A stretch of 64,000 nucleotides of DNA, taken from positions 2,790,001 through 2,854,000 of the forward strand of contig OZ241910.1 of NCBI GenBank assembly GCA_965203755.1, written 5' to 3'. The notes below the pieces were generated by a model. The model searched no databases and was not told where the DNA came from. It saw only the letters and a list, made by a program, of their open reading frames with translations. A program made the translations under genes and the position numbers. This stretch comes from UBA6055 sp965203755 (lineage in GTDB: Bacteria; Chloroflexota; Anaerolineae; Aggregatilineales; Phototrophicaceae). Below, one piece after another: positions 1 to 7,726 of the stretch; positions within the stretch are counted from its first letter, which is position 1; the number at the start of each line of letters is the position of its first letter.

Positions 1-480
1 CGATTTTGCGAACGCGATGCCGGGATAATTGGTGGTTGTGATTTCAAAAATGATCTGACGCAGGCTGTGTTCCCTTGCCCACAGCTGCGCGACCGTCACC
101 AAGCGCGATCCCAAACTTTGCCGGCGCCAGGGTTTGTCGATCACGATGTCTTGCAGATAAGCGATTTGGCAGGTCTCATCCACCCGCATCGAGATGCAGC
201 CGAGGATGCGGTTTGTCGGGGATTCTTGCAGGACGATAAAACAGTGCCGCCGGCGAATGGCCATTTCAAGACGTCTTTGGCTGACCTCATGCCGCGCATC
301 CAGGGGGCGCGGCAGACGCTGCTTGCGGCAGCTAATGAAAAGCTCATCCGCCGCTTCCTGAACTGTCATTTGCCAGACATACTCGGCGCGGTAGTCGCTT
401 CCCAGCGCCGTGCACCAGGCTATGTCCGTTTCGATGCCGTCGCGAATGACAAGTCGAGATGGATCCAGTGTCGCCCTCAT
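1..480 (-). CDS. GNAT-family N-acetyltransferase, 3' end outside the window
   Basis: The minus strand reads open from an ATG at 480 to the window edge (160 codons, no stop), so the C-terminus is missing. The stretch IVIDKPWRRQSLGSRL near residues 117-132 matches GNAT motif A, with the R/Q-x-x-G-x-G/A loop that holds acetyl-CoA, preceded by a strand that fits motif D/A. GNAT proteins move an acetyl group to an amine; the substrate cannot be read from sequence. It lies 97 bases downstream of rpoD on the same strand. A GGAG lies 13 bases before the ATG and 7 bases before an in-frame TTG at 486, so TTG is an alternative start. The plus-strand open frame over the same bases is a shadow. Confidence 0.7.
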   Translation of the reverse strand, partial: MRATLDPSRLVIRDGIETDIAWCTALGSDYRAEYVWQMTVQEAADELFISCRKQRLPRPLDARHEVSQRRLEMAIRRRHCFIVLQESPTNRILGCISMRVDETCQIAYLQDIVIDKPWRRQSLGSRLVTVAQLWAREHSLRQIIFEITTTNYPGIAFAKS

Positions 481-577
481 AATCAATCGGCGTCTCCAAA
501 AAATGCGGCCAGGTCTATCTGAACCACCGGCGCCTGTCCCACAGCTTCAAGGCGAATCGCCAGGGCCGGGTTTATCC

Positions 578-1867
578 CTAGACTCTGTACAGGTAGTCTT
601 TCAGAATGACGTGCGCTGAAGATTGGCGCAGGCGGTTAAGCGCCTGGGCTTCCAGCTGACGGACGCGCTCGCGGGTGACGCCGATGGTTTGACCTACCTC
701 TTCAAGTGTATAGACGCGCCCGTCCCCAAGGCCATAGCGCAGACGCAAAATCTGGGCCTCGCGCGGCGGCAGCTTGTCAAGCGCCTGCTGCAACTGGACA
801 TGAAGCAGATGGGTCGCCACTTCGTCGGCGGGCGCCAGGCTCTTGGTGTCCTCAACGAAATCGCCAAAGGTGGAATCACCTTCGTCGTCAACCGGCGCTT
901 CCAGGCTTACCGGCCGGCGCGAGATTTCCAGCAGGTTTTCAACTTTGTCAGGTGTGGTGTCCATGCCGCGCGCCAATTCGTCGATTTTGGGTTCGCGTCC
1001 CAATTCTTGCAAAAGCTGCAACTGAACCCGGCGCATCCGATTTAACTGATCTCCCATGTGAACCGGCACGCGGATGGTGCGTCCCTGGTCGGCGACGGCG
1101 CGGCTGACCGCCTGGCGGATCCACCAGGTGGCATAAGTGCTGAACTTATGTCCTCGCTGATATTCAAACTTGTTGGTGGCGCGAATGAGACCGATATTGC
1201 CTTCTTGAATCAAATCGAGGAACGGCACGCCGCGCCCGATGTACTTTTTGGCGACGCTGATGACCAGCCGCGCGTTGGCGCGGATGAGATGCTCCTGCGC
1301 CTTTTCGCCGTCCATCATCTGCCCGCGCAGGTCTTGTTCTTCGCTCCAAGTCAGTTCATCAACATCCGCCTCTTCACAATTCTCAAGGCGCGCGCGCGCG
1401 AACTCGGCCGCTTCCATCCGCTTTGCCAAGTGAACCTCTTCTTGGGCAGTCAGCAGGGGCACGCGCCCGGCTTCTTTGAGATAAAGCCCAACAACATCAT
1501 CGGTATCCAGCGCCGCCTGGTAGCCGGCGTCGCTGGTCAAGTCCTTTTTCAAGATCAGACGCAACGCATCGCGTTCGTCAACATCATCCTCTTCATCGCT
1601 GTCAGAAATCAGGGAGTCGGTGGCTGGCTTCTCGGTTTTGGCATCGTCATCGCTCCGTTTGTTCGGAATGACCTCAATGCCGGCTTCCACCAGGCTGTCC
1701 ATAACATCATCAAGCAGGACGACGTCGCTTTCGACATCGGGCATCAATTCAAGGATATCGGTGTAGGTGATGAATCCTTGTTTGTTCGCCTTGTCGACGA
1801 GTTGCCTCTGAATTTCTTCTCGCCGGGTCGTGTTTGTTGCATTGTCCAATACAGCTACCACAGACAT
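578..1867 (-). CDS. rpoD: RNA polymerase primary sigma factor RpoD/SigA
   Basis: This 429-residue protein is a group 1 sigma-70 factor that directs RNA polymerase to housekeeping promoters. Region 1.1 covers roughly residues 15-70 and is followed by an acidic linker (75-100). Region 1.2 lies at about 122-153 and region 2 at about 195-265, including the -10 recognition helix with TYATWWIRQA. Region 3 spans about 275-350 and region 4 about 355-415, with a helix-turn-helix ending in VTRERVRQLE that reads the -35 box. The nonconserved insert between 1.2 and 2 is short, as in Gram-positive and Chloroflexota factors. The ATG at 1867 gives the expected N-terminus. Identification is secure; only the exact name (rpoD or sigA) is a convention. 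Confidence 0.97.
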   Translation of the reverse strand: MSVVAVLDNATNTTRREEIQRQLVDKANKQGFITYTDILELMPDVESDVVLLDDVMDSLVEAGIEVIPNKRSDDDAKTEKPATDSLISDSDEEDDVDERDALRLILKKDLTSDAGYQAALDTDDVVGLYLKEAGRVPLLTAQEEVHLAKRMEAAEFARARLENCEEADVDELTWSEEQDLRGQMMDGEKAQEHLIRANARLVISVAKKYIGRGVPFLDLIQEGNIGLIRATNKFEYQRGHKFSTYATWWIRQAVSRAVADQGRTIRVPVHMGDQLNRMRRVQLQLLQELGREPKIDELARGMDTTPDKVENLLEISRRPVSLEAPVDDEGDSTFGDFVEDTKSLAPADEVATHLLHVQLQQALDKLPPREAQILRLRYGLGDGRVYTLEEVGQTIGVTRERVRQLEAQALNRLRQSSAHVILKDYLYRV

Positions 1868-2101
1868 GCCTTTCTATTAACCGAGTTTGACACCCATCGC
1901 TTATAATAAATTGTATGTACGTACAGGAACAGATTTTGAATTGTGCAAGATTTGATATTGATTTTTCAGATATTCATGCACTGCCATGCTTAAGAAAATT
2001 ATACAGCATTTGGAAGTGATGGTCTTACCCGCGCCCGAACAAGGCATGGTTGCATTCCAATAGAGTAATTTAACGTTTATTTAATTACTTGTCAAGTTTT
2101 C
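1868..2101. other. rpoD upstream region, AT-rich, no gene seen
   Basis: No coding frame of interest is seen here. The stretch is richer in A and T than its surroundings and must hold the rpoD promoter on the minus strand. A TATTAT/TATAAG-like element sits about 35-45 bases before the rpoD ATG, but I see no convincing -35 partner at 16-18 bases. A perfect 10-base palindrome, TGTACGTACA, lies at 1916-1925 directly upstream of that element and could be a protein-binding site; this is inference only. Confidence 0.35.
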
Positions 2102-2659
2102 TGGAATGACGGGGAGTGTCTAATTGATTGGATATAAGAACTGGATAAGATGCGCTGGATAACCAGGATATTGCTGACGATATCGCTGTCGCCGATTCCA
2201 AGCATACACAAACAGCTTGACACTGCGCACAAGTGCCTTGACACAGCGTGAAAAACAACGCGAACGACGATGCAAACGCGCCAGATAATGACGCAATTCG
2301 GCATTCGTTCCCTCAACCCGATAGGTCTCATGCTTGTTAGGCGTTGGCGTGTGGATGCCCGGATGGTAAATCAAGCCCCGCAAGACCTCCTCATCCCGGC
2401 GCTGACTGACCTCAAAACCAACAATACAACTGCTGGCGCGCTCAACTTAGGGTGATAATGTACCACCTGTTTTTTCGCCCAGCAAAAGTGTAGAACTCAT
2501 CCATCTCAATAATATGCACCGGCGCCTCAACAGCCGCCTCAACAGCTGGCAGCGCCGGTGCGCCCTGCCTTGGTCCGATGTTCTGTATTTTGACAATAGG
2601 GACATTGGTTCATAGCCACATTTTAACATACAGCCTTAGTATTCACCACTCCCGTTCCA
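2102..2659 (-). mobile_element. Decayed IS1-family insertion sequence
   Basis: The remnant holds a broken IS1-type transposase (about 2120-2613) between candidate terminal inverted repeats. Plus-strand TGGAATGACGGGGAGTG at 2102-2118 matches, with a 3-base gap and one mismatch, the reverse complement of 2647-2659 (TGGAACGGGAGTG). At about 560 bases it is shorter than a typical IS1-group element (roughly 700-800), in line with an internal deletion. I could not find a convincing target-site duplication. It sits between the rpoD promoter and a small coiled-coil gene, so it does not interrupt a recognisable gene. Confidence 0.6.
2120..2613 (-). pseudogene. IS1-family transposase, frameshifted and internally deleted
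   Basis: Three reading-frame pieces line up in order with IS1-type transposases. The N-terminal piece starts at the ATG at 2613 with a zinc-ribbon (MNQCPYCQNTEHRTKAGRTG) and stops near 2542. A second piece carries HIIEMDEFYTFAGRKNRWYI (about 2525-2457), which includes the usual first catalytic Asp region. A third piece carries CIVGFEVSQRR and then VEGTNAELRHYLARLHRR, the typical C-terminal motif, ending near 2120. About 25 residues expected between the EVLRG and YHPG segments are missing. At least two frameshifts plus this deletion mean it cannot make active transposase. The full-length relatives are recalled from family knowledge, not searched. Confidence 0.7.
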
Positions 2660-2736
2660 TTTACAGCTGGCGATATAACGCGAGACAGGGTATGATAATT
2701 TACAAGCCGCGCCGCAGATGAAAAAGGAAGGTGATT

Positions 2737-3024
2737 ATGGATACGGGTACTGCTGTCGTCGGGATTGGTGTATTGATCGCGCTGTTTGCCTATTTGGAGA
2801 CCATCCGCCGCGATTTGCGGGGCGATTTGCGCGATTTACGAGGTGAGATGCGCGATTTGCGGGGCGATGTTAAAGAAGTTCGCCAGGCATCGGATACGGC
2901 GCATAAAGAAATACAGCTGCGTTTGGGCAATGTAGAGACGCAGCTGGCGGCCATCACCGCGCGGGTCGATTGCATTGATGACAAGGTGGATCACATTCAG
3001 CGCCGATTGGATGATGCCAAATGA
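2737..3024 (+). CDS. Small membrane-anchored coiled-coil protein
   Basis: This 95-residue protein has one N-terminal hydrophobic helix (about residues 4-20, VVGIGVLIALFAYLE) followed by a charged, heptad-patterned helix to the end. The middle repeats RDLRG/E units. At DNA level an exact 18-base repeat occurs at 2809-2826 and 2851-2868, exactly 42 bases (two heptads) apart, so the coil grew by in-frame duplication. The ATG at 2737 is preferred over a GTG at 2731 because AGGAAGG sits 5 bases before it. It probably anchors a helical stalk at the membrane. I do not recognise the family. The next small coiled-coil gene starts 97 bases downstream. Confidence 0.6.
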   Translation: MDTGTAVVGIGVLIALFAYLETIRRDLRGDLRDLRGEMRDLRGDVKEVRQASDTAHKEIQLRLGNVETQLAAITARVDCIDDKVDHIQRRLDDAK

Positions 3025-3121
3025 AGCGACAGACCGAAACGCAAGCAAGAATATCTGCTTTGCGATATAATGCCAGCGCCTCATTTGTGAATTGCATTGA
3101 TGGCCGGCGGGAGATGGTCTG

Positions 3122-3338
3122 ATGGCTGCCAACGATATTCGCATTGACCGACTGGAAAATGGAATGCGTCTGCTCGATAATGGGCAGGAAAAAAATACTG
3201 GATAAGATAGATGAGTTATTTGCTAGGCAGGATGAGCTATCGGCCAAGCTGGATAAATTGTTGGCTAAACAGGACGAGCGAAATGTATTGGAAGACATCA
3301 GAGAAGAGCTTATGTCCTTGCAATCTGATGAATTATGA
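3122..3338 (+). pseudogene. Small coiled-coil protein gene with a frameshift in an A7 run
   Basis: An ATG at 3122 with GGGAGA 8 bases upstream opens a frame reading MAANDIRIDRLENGMRLLDN, which stops soon after a run of seven A at about 3190-3196. If one A is dropped the frame continues without a break into KILDKIDELFARQDELSAKL and on to the stop at 3336-3338. Both halves are charged and heptad-like and fit one protein of about 71 residues. An alternative start at 3144 in the second frame has no ribosome site and gives a poor N-terminus. The A7 run may be a sequencing error, a real mutation or a slippage site. Function is unknown; it resembles its upstream neighbour in style only. Confidence 0.5.
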
Positions 3339-3362
3339 ACGGCTTTATCAAGGATTAAACCG

Positions 3363-4994
3363 ATGATGAATCAGCGAAACGTTTTACAAAAAATAACGGC
3401 CGGGCTGCTGCTCATGCTGCTTTGGGCCTTGGTGTTTCCGGTTTTGGCGCAGGAAAATGAGCTTGCCATCACCGCCAAGCAAAACCTCGCCCTGCAAAGC
3501 AAGCCCGATTACGATTCAGATGTGCTGGGCGTTTTCCAGCGCGGCGAACAGGCAACCGCCTTCGGGCGCGACGAAGCCGGCGGCTGGCTGCACATTGCCG
3601 AAGGCTGGGTCATCGCCAAGAATGTCGAGGCCGCCGGCGACATTATGACGCTGCCGGTGACGACCGATGCGGTGACGGTCAAGGCGGCGAGCAAACGATC
3701 CCTGCGAAGCGGCCCCGATGACAGCTTTGATGTGACTGGCGATTTGCCAAGCGGCGAAACGGCGCTTGCCCTTGGCCGCAATGGCGGCGGCAGCTGGCTG
3801 GAAGTGTCAAGCGGCTGGATCCCCGCCGACCAAGTGGAAATCAGCGGCGACGTCATGGCTTTGCCGATTACATTTTCCAGCATAACCATCACAGCCAACC
3901 AGAATGCCGCCTTGCACCGCGGCCCAAGCCGGGATACAGAAGTCGCCGCCATTTTGGAACGCGGCGAACGTTTGATTGCCACCAGCCGCAATGAAGCTGG
4001 CACAGCAGTGCAAACGCCCAAGGGCTGGGTTTTTATCAATCGCGGTCTTGCGCTTGACGGCGAGGTCATGGACTTGCCGCCGGCGCCGACCGTCAGCGTA
4101 ACCGCCGCGCAAGACTTGACGCCGTACCGCAGCCCTGGGTGGGGTTTTGAGCCGCTGGTTGCTGTGGAGCAGGGCGAGCAGGCCATTGCCTTCGGCCGAA
4201 ATGAAGCCGGCGACTGGCTGGAAATTCCCGGCGGATGGGTATCTGCCGAACAAGGTCTTGAGCTTGACGGCGATGTGATGCGTTTGCCGATCACTGGACG
4301 GGCTGGCATTACAATCACATCGACCTCATCGTCTGGCTCCACTATACGGATTGGACCGAGTATTGGTTTCGGTAAAGTTAGAAGACAAAGATTAGAAAAA
4401 GTGCTCGCCAGCGGGCGCAATGAAGATGGTAGATGGTTGCAAATAGAGGATGGCTGGGTCTTAGCTTCCTATGTTAAAGCTGACGGCGACATTATGAGCT
4501 TGCCGGTCACATCGGATGAATCGGCCACTGCATCCTCCACCACATCCACGCGCCGCGCCACGCCGACGCCGGCGCGTTCCTCTTCGTCCGACTTCAATGT
4601 GCAAACCATTCGCTCGCGGGTGAATCGCTATACCGATGACATCCGCATTCTAAAAATCAGCCAGCGCGGCAACGCGACCAGCATCGAATACGACCTCAAA
4701 TCATGGTTTCTCGTTCCCAATGAATCGATTGCCAAAGAAGTCGTGTTCAAGGTGATCTGCGCGCTGCGCCGCGGCGGGCAAATCCCGCACAAGCTCGAGT
4801 TTGTCGGGCAAGGGAACTTCAAAAGCGATGTTGGGCGCAAGTTCAGATCGCCCAGCGTCGAAATCCACATCAGCGCCAGCAACGCCAATCGCATCGTTTG
4901 CAGCGGCAACAATTACACCGACATCAACTGGCGCAGCCTGTCGTCGTTTTACAAATCCTATCCCGTGCCCAGGGGAGCGACGGTTGATGACTAA
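3363..4994 (+). CDS. Secreted protein with five SH3-like (SH3b) repeats
   Basis: The 543-residue product begins with a signal peptide (hydrophobic residues 12-27, likely cleavage after VLA-29). Five repeats of about 65-70 residues follow, at roughly 35-98, 105-168, 175-238, 245-308 and 315-380. Each has a GRNE/D-x-G-x-W-L-x-I core, a G-W-V/I strand and ends in G-D/E-x-M-x-L-P. This is the bacterial SH3b pattern usually linked to cell-wall or extracellular ligand binding. A Ser/Thr/Pro linker (about 385-410) leads to a C-terminal domain of about 130 residues, with two cysteines, that I do not recognise. It stands alone as a transcription unit and is followed by a terminator-like hairpin at 5110-5140. 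Envelope or matrix binding is inferred, not shown. Confidence 0.75.
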   Translation: MMNQRNVLQKITAGLLLMLLWALVFPVLAQENELAITAKQNLALQSKPDYDSDVLGVFQRGEQATAFGRDEAGGWLHIAEGWVIAKNVEAAGDIMTLPVTTDAVTVKAASKRSLRSGPDDSFDVTGDLPSGETALALGRNGGGSWLEVSSGWIPADQVEISGDVMALPITFSSITITANQNAALHRGPSRDTEVAAILERGERLIATSRNEAGTAVQTPKGWVFINRGLALDGEVMDLPPAPTVSVTAAQDLTPYRSPGWGFEPLVAVEQGEQAIAFGRNEAGDWLEIPGGWVSAEQGLELDGDVMRLPITGRAGITITSTSSSGSTIRIGPSIGFGKVRRQRLEKVLASGRNEDGRWLQIEDGWVLASYVKADGDIMSLPVTSDESATASSTTSTRRATPTPARSSSSDFNVQTIRSRVNRYTDDIRILKISQRGNATSIEYDLKSWFLVPNESIAKEVVFKVICALRRGGQIPHKLEFVGQGNFKSDVGRKFRSPSVEIHISASNANRIVCSGNNYTDINWRSLSSFYKSYPVPRGATVDD

Positions 4995-5002
4995 GGGCAG
5001 AC

Positions 5003-5031
5003 TGGATTCAATCCGCTTTCGCTGTTATTAT
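5003..5031 (+). promoter_or_regulatory. Candidate promoter of the aromatic operon
   Basis: TGGATT at 5003-5008 and TATTAT at 5026-5031 are separated by 17 bases. The -10 box matches the sigma-70 consensus at five of six positions, the -35 box at only three. It starts right after the upstream stop codon and would give a leader of about 125 bases before aroH that contains the hairpin at 5110-5140. Confidence 0.35.
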
Positions 5032-5109
5032 TTCCCAAGCCGCGCCGCGGCGCTGGGAGTGTTTTGCGCTGGAAGCTGAACGACAAGTCGATTTGAAGCA
5101 GTAGATTAA

Positions 5110-5140
5110 GGCGCAGGGTGCGGAACTCGGCGTCTTTTTT
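5110..5140 (+). terminator. Intrinsic terminator or attenuator before aroH
   Basis: Bases 5110-5119 pair with 5125-5134 around a 5-base loop (GCGGA), with one A-G mismatch and two G-U pairs. TTTTTT follows directly at 5135-5140, then ATTTT. This is the layout of a Rho-independent terminator. It lies 115 bases after the SH3-repeat gene and 24 bases before the aroH start. It can end the upstream gene or, if the promoter at 5003-5031 is real, act as an attenuator inside the aromatic operon leader. Confidence 0.6.
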
Positions 5141-5164
5141 ATTTTGTTAAGGGGAGTTCGGGTG

Positions 5165-5533
5165 ATGATTCGAGGAGTGCGCGGGGCGATCACCGTCGAG
5201 GTCAACTCGCCGGAGGCGATACTGAAAGCGACCGGCGAACTGCTGGAAGCCATGATCGGGCGCAACCGCATCGATGAAGATGAAGTGGCGAGCATCCTCT
5301 TCACCACCACGCCGGAACTCACGGCCGCCCATCCAGCCAAGGCGGCGCGGCTTTTGGGCTGGACGCGGACGGCTTTGATGGGGTTCGCCGAAGCCGATGT
5401 CGAGGATGGGCTGCCGATGTGCATCCGCGTGCTGATTCATTGGAACACCGACCGGCCGCTGGACGAAATCCGTCATGTTTTCCTGGGCGCCGCCATTGTG
5501 CTGCGGCCGGACATCCAAGCGAAGGAGGAATGA
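5165..5533 (+). CDS. aroH: Chorismate mutase, AroH type
   Basis: The 122-residue protein matches the monofunctional trimeric AroH class, as in Bacillus subtilis, and converts chorismate to prephenate in the cytoplasm. It has MIRGVRGAITVE at the N-terminus (Arg of the active site at about residue 6), PAKAARLLGW, the E-x-DV segment, CIRVL with the second active-site Arg, and IRHVFL near the end. Length fits the family (about 120-127). The ATG at 5165 is chosen because GGGGAG lies 8 bases upstream; a GTG one codon earlier is possible. It is the first gene of the aromatic operon and its TGA overlaps the tyrA start region after a strong GGAGG site. Confidence 0.93.
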   Translation: MIRGVRGAITVEVNSPEAILKATGELLEAMIGRNRIDEDEVASILFTTTPELTAAHPAKAARLLGWTRTALMGFAEADVEDGLPMCIRVLIHWNTDRPLDEIRHVFLGAAIVLRPDIQAKEE

Positions 5534-6417
5534 TGGCGAGGGGTTTTCGGGCGCGGCATCTGACCATTGTCGGCTTGGGGCTGATGGGCGGCTCTATGGC
5601 TTTGGCGCTGCGGGATTACGCCGACAGAATCACTGGGGTCGATCTAAGCGAGTCGGCGCGGCGCTATGCCCTTGAGCATGGCATGGTGGACGCCGCCGCC
5701 CATGAACTGCAGGCCGGCGTCAATCATGCCGATGCCGTGATTCTGGCGGCGCCGGTGCGGGTCATCGTCGAGATGCTGTCGATGCGGCTTGGCGCGTATC
5801 TGCGCTCCAACACCTTGGTTATTGACATCGGCAGCACCAAGCAGGATATCGTCGATGCCATGGCCAAGCTGCCTATCGGCGTCAATGCCATCGGCGGCCA
5901 TCCGATGACCGGCAAAGAGAGCAACGGCATTGAAGGCTCTGACCGGCGGCTGTATCAAAATCGCCCCTTTGTCTTATGCGCGTCGCGGCGAACCACGCCG
6001 GCGGCGCGGCTGCGGGCGCGGGCGCTGGTCGAGACGCTGGGTGCGCTGCCGATTGAAATGGAAGCCGAACGGCATGACCAGATTGTCGCCGGCATCAGCC
6101 ATCTGCCCTATCTGCTAAGCGCGACTCTGGTCGCCACCATCGCCAGTCAGGCCAAGCATGATGCCGCCTATTGGGAACTGGCGGCCGGCGGATTTCGCGA
6201 TACCAGTCGGCTGGCGGCCAGCGATGTCACCATGATGGGCGATATCCTTAGCACCAATACCCAGGCGGTGGCGACTCTGCTGGCGCAGTTTCGGATGCAG
6301 CTGGCGATGATCGAAACCATGCTGATCGCCGGCGATGACCGCCGTTTGCATAAGACCTTAAAACCGATAAGGGCGGCGCGAAAGGAATGGACACAAAATT
6401 ATGAAAACCAACGTTAG
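5533..6417 (+). CDS. tyrA: Prephenate dehydrogenase
   Basis: This 294-residue NAD(P)-dependent enzyme turns prephenate into 4-hydroxyphenylpyruvate on the way to tyrosine. The Rossmann motif GLGLMGG lies near residues 13-19 and the TyrA signature GGHPMTGKESNGIEGS near 124-139 carries the catalytic His. GISHLPYLLSATL is the conserved helical-domain motif. There is no C-terminal ACT domain, so tyrosine feedback through ACT is not expected. GGAGG ends 4 bases before the ATG at 5533; an in-frame ATG at 5530 overlaps the aroH stop. The 3' end overlaps aroA by 17 bases. No prephenate dehydratase gene for the phenylalanine branch is seen in the window. Confidence 0.92.
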   Translation: MARGFRARHLTIVGLGLMGGSMALALRDYADRITGVDLSESARRYALEHGMVDAAAHELQAGVNHADAVILAAPVRVIVEMLSMRLGAYLRSNTLVIDIGSTKQDIVDAMAKLPIGVNAIGGHPMTGKESNGIEGSDRRLYQNRPFVLCASRRTTPAARLRARALVETLGALPIEMEAERHDQIVAGISHLPYLLSATLVATIASQAKHDAAYWELAAGGFRDTSRLAASDVTMMGDILSTNTQAVATLLAQFRMQLAMIETMLIAGDDRRLHKTLKPIRAARKEWTQNYENQR

Positions 6418-7699
6418 CTACCGCCTGCGTCCAGGCGGGCGGCTCATCGGACAAACCGGGGCGCCGGGCGACAAGTCGATCTCGCATCGCGCCGTCATGC
6501 TGGGCGCTGTCGCCAAAGGCCGGTCGCGGGTTCGCAACTGGCTGGCGGCTGGGGATACCCAAGCCACTTTGGACGCCGTGCGGCGCTTGGGCGTGCGGAT
6601 TGAAGCGCGCGATGCCAGCACATTGACCATTCACGGCGGCGGTTTGCGGGAAGCGGCCGCGCCGCTTTATCTTGCGAATGCCGGCACGGGGATTCGCCTT
6701 TTGGCCGGGCTGATGGTCGGTCAGCCTTTTCCGAGCGCGCTGGATGGCAGCGAACAGCTGCGGCGCCGGCCCATGAAGCGCATCACGGCGCCGCTGCGAA
6801 AGATGGGGGCGGACATTCGGGCGACAAATGGCGGTTCGCCCATGTATATCCGACCGGCGCCCTTGTCCGGCATCACTTATGCCATGCCGGTCGCAAGCGG
6901 GCAGGTGAAGAGCGCCATCCTGCTGGCCGGCCTGTACGCCGACAGCCCGACCACGGTGATTGAGCCCGGGCCAGCCCGCGACCACACCGAACGAATGCTG
7001 CGGGCGATGGGGGCGGAGATCATCAGCGAGGGCAGCCGCTTGACGATTGTCCCGACCGACAGCCTGGCGCCGCTTGACATCACGGTTCCAGGCGATTTTT
7101 CATCAGCCGCTTTTCTGCTGGCGGCGGCGCTGCTTGTCCCCGAAAGCGACTTGATTATTCGCGGCCTCAATCTCAATCCAACCCGCATTGGACTGCTGGA
7201 TGTTCTGATAGAGATGGGGGGCGATATCCGCGTTGAAGTCACCGGCGCCGAAGCCGGCGAGCCGATTGGCGATCTGCATGTCAAGACGAGCGAACTCAAG
7301 GGCATTGAGATTGGCGGCGAAACGGTCGTGCGGATGATCGACGAATTTCCCGTCTTGATGGTGGCGGCTTTGCATGCGGCCGGCGCGACCGTGGTGCGGG
7401 ACGCCAAGGAACTGCGGGTGAAGGAGACTGACCGCATCGCGGTGATGGCGCAGGAGCTTGGCAAGATGGGCGCTGAAGTCGAAGAGCGCGAGGACGGCTT
7501 TCGGATTGTGGGCCGGCAGAGCCTTGCCGGCGCGGCGGTTGACGGGCATGATGATCACCGCATCGCCATGAGCATGACCGTGGCCGGCTTGACGGCGGAC
7601 AATGAAACGTTGGTGCGGGATGCCGGCTGCGTCGGCGATTCGTTCCCGGGATTCGCCGCGGCCCTCGGCGCCATCGGGGCCGGCATTGCAGTCGAGTAA
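6401..7699 (+). CDS. aroA: 3-phosphoshikimate 1-carboxyvinyltransferase (EPSP synthase)
   Basis: The 432-residue enzyme joins shikimate-3-phosphate and phosphoenolpyruvate to give EPSP. Signatures are GDKSISHRAVMLGA at about 23-36 (PEP and shikimate binding), the NAGTGIRLL segment at about 92-100, and DGHDDHRIAMS near 386-396 with the late active-site residues. RVKETDRI is the second PROSITE-like signature. Length is normal for the family. The start overlaps the end of tyrA, so the two are probably translated together. The GTGIR segment has the Gly-Ile pattern; I cannot assign a class I or II glyphosate type with confidence. Confidence 0.95.
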   Translation: MKTNVSYRLRPGGRLIGQTGAPGDKSISHRAVMLGAVAKGRSRVRNWLAAGDTQATLDAVRRLGVRIEARDASTLTIHGGGLREAAAPLYLANAGTGIRLLAGLMVGQPFPSALDGSEQLRRRPMKRITAPLRKMGADIRATNGGSPMYIRPAPLSGITYAMPVASGQVKSAILLAGLYADSPTTVIEPGPARDHTERMLRAMGAEIISEGSRLTIVPTDSLAPLDITVPGDFSSAAFLLAAALLVPESDLIIRGLNLNPTRIGLLDVLIEMGGDIRVEVTGAEAGEPIGDLHVKTSELKGIEIGGETVVRMIDEFPVLMVAALHAAGATVVRDAKELRVKETDRIAVMAQELGKMGAEVEEREDGFRIVGRQSLAGAAVDGHDDHRIAMSMTVAGLTADNETLVRDAGCVGDSFPGFAAALGAIGAGIAVE

Positions 7700-7726
7700 A
7701 GGCGGCGGCGCATGAAAGGATAAAAA

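Noticed and set aside
67..522. 151-codon plus-strand frame at the left edge
   Set aside because: The opposite strand encodes a GNAT motif in a continuous frame; no domain is seen in this one.
1058..1906. 282-codon plus-strand frame over rpoD
   Set aside because: It lies antisense to a secure sigma factor gene and has no recognisable domain; a shadow of the real frame.
2102..2659. Target-site duplication for the IS1 remnant
   Set aside because: Sequences next to the two candidate ends are not direct repeats of 8-9 bases, so none is claimed.
5059..5079. Short leader peptide (GTG start, six codons with one Phe)
   Set aside because: No ribosome site at usable distance and no run of aromatic codons, so it does not support classic amino acid attenuation.
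5110..5140. T-box-like stretch (AGGGTGCGGAAC) before aroH
   Set aside because: It looks partly like the T-box core but the spacing is wrong, the leader is too short for a stem I with specifier loop, and the bases are fully explained by an ordinary terminator stem.
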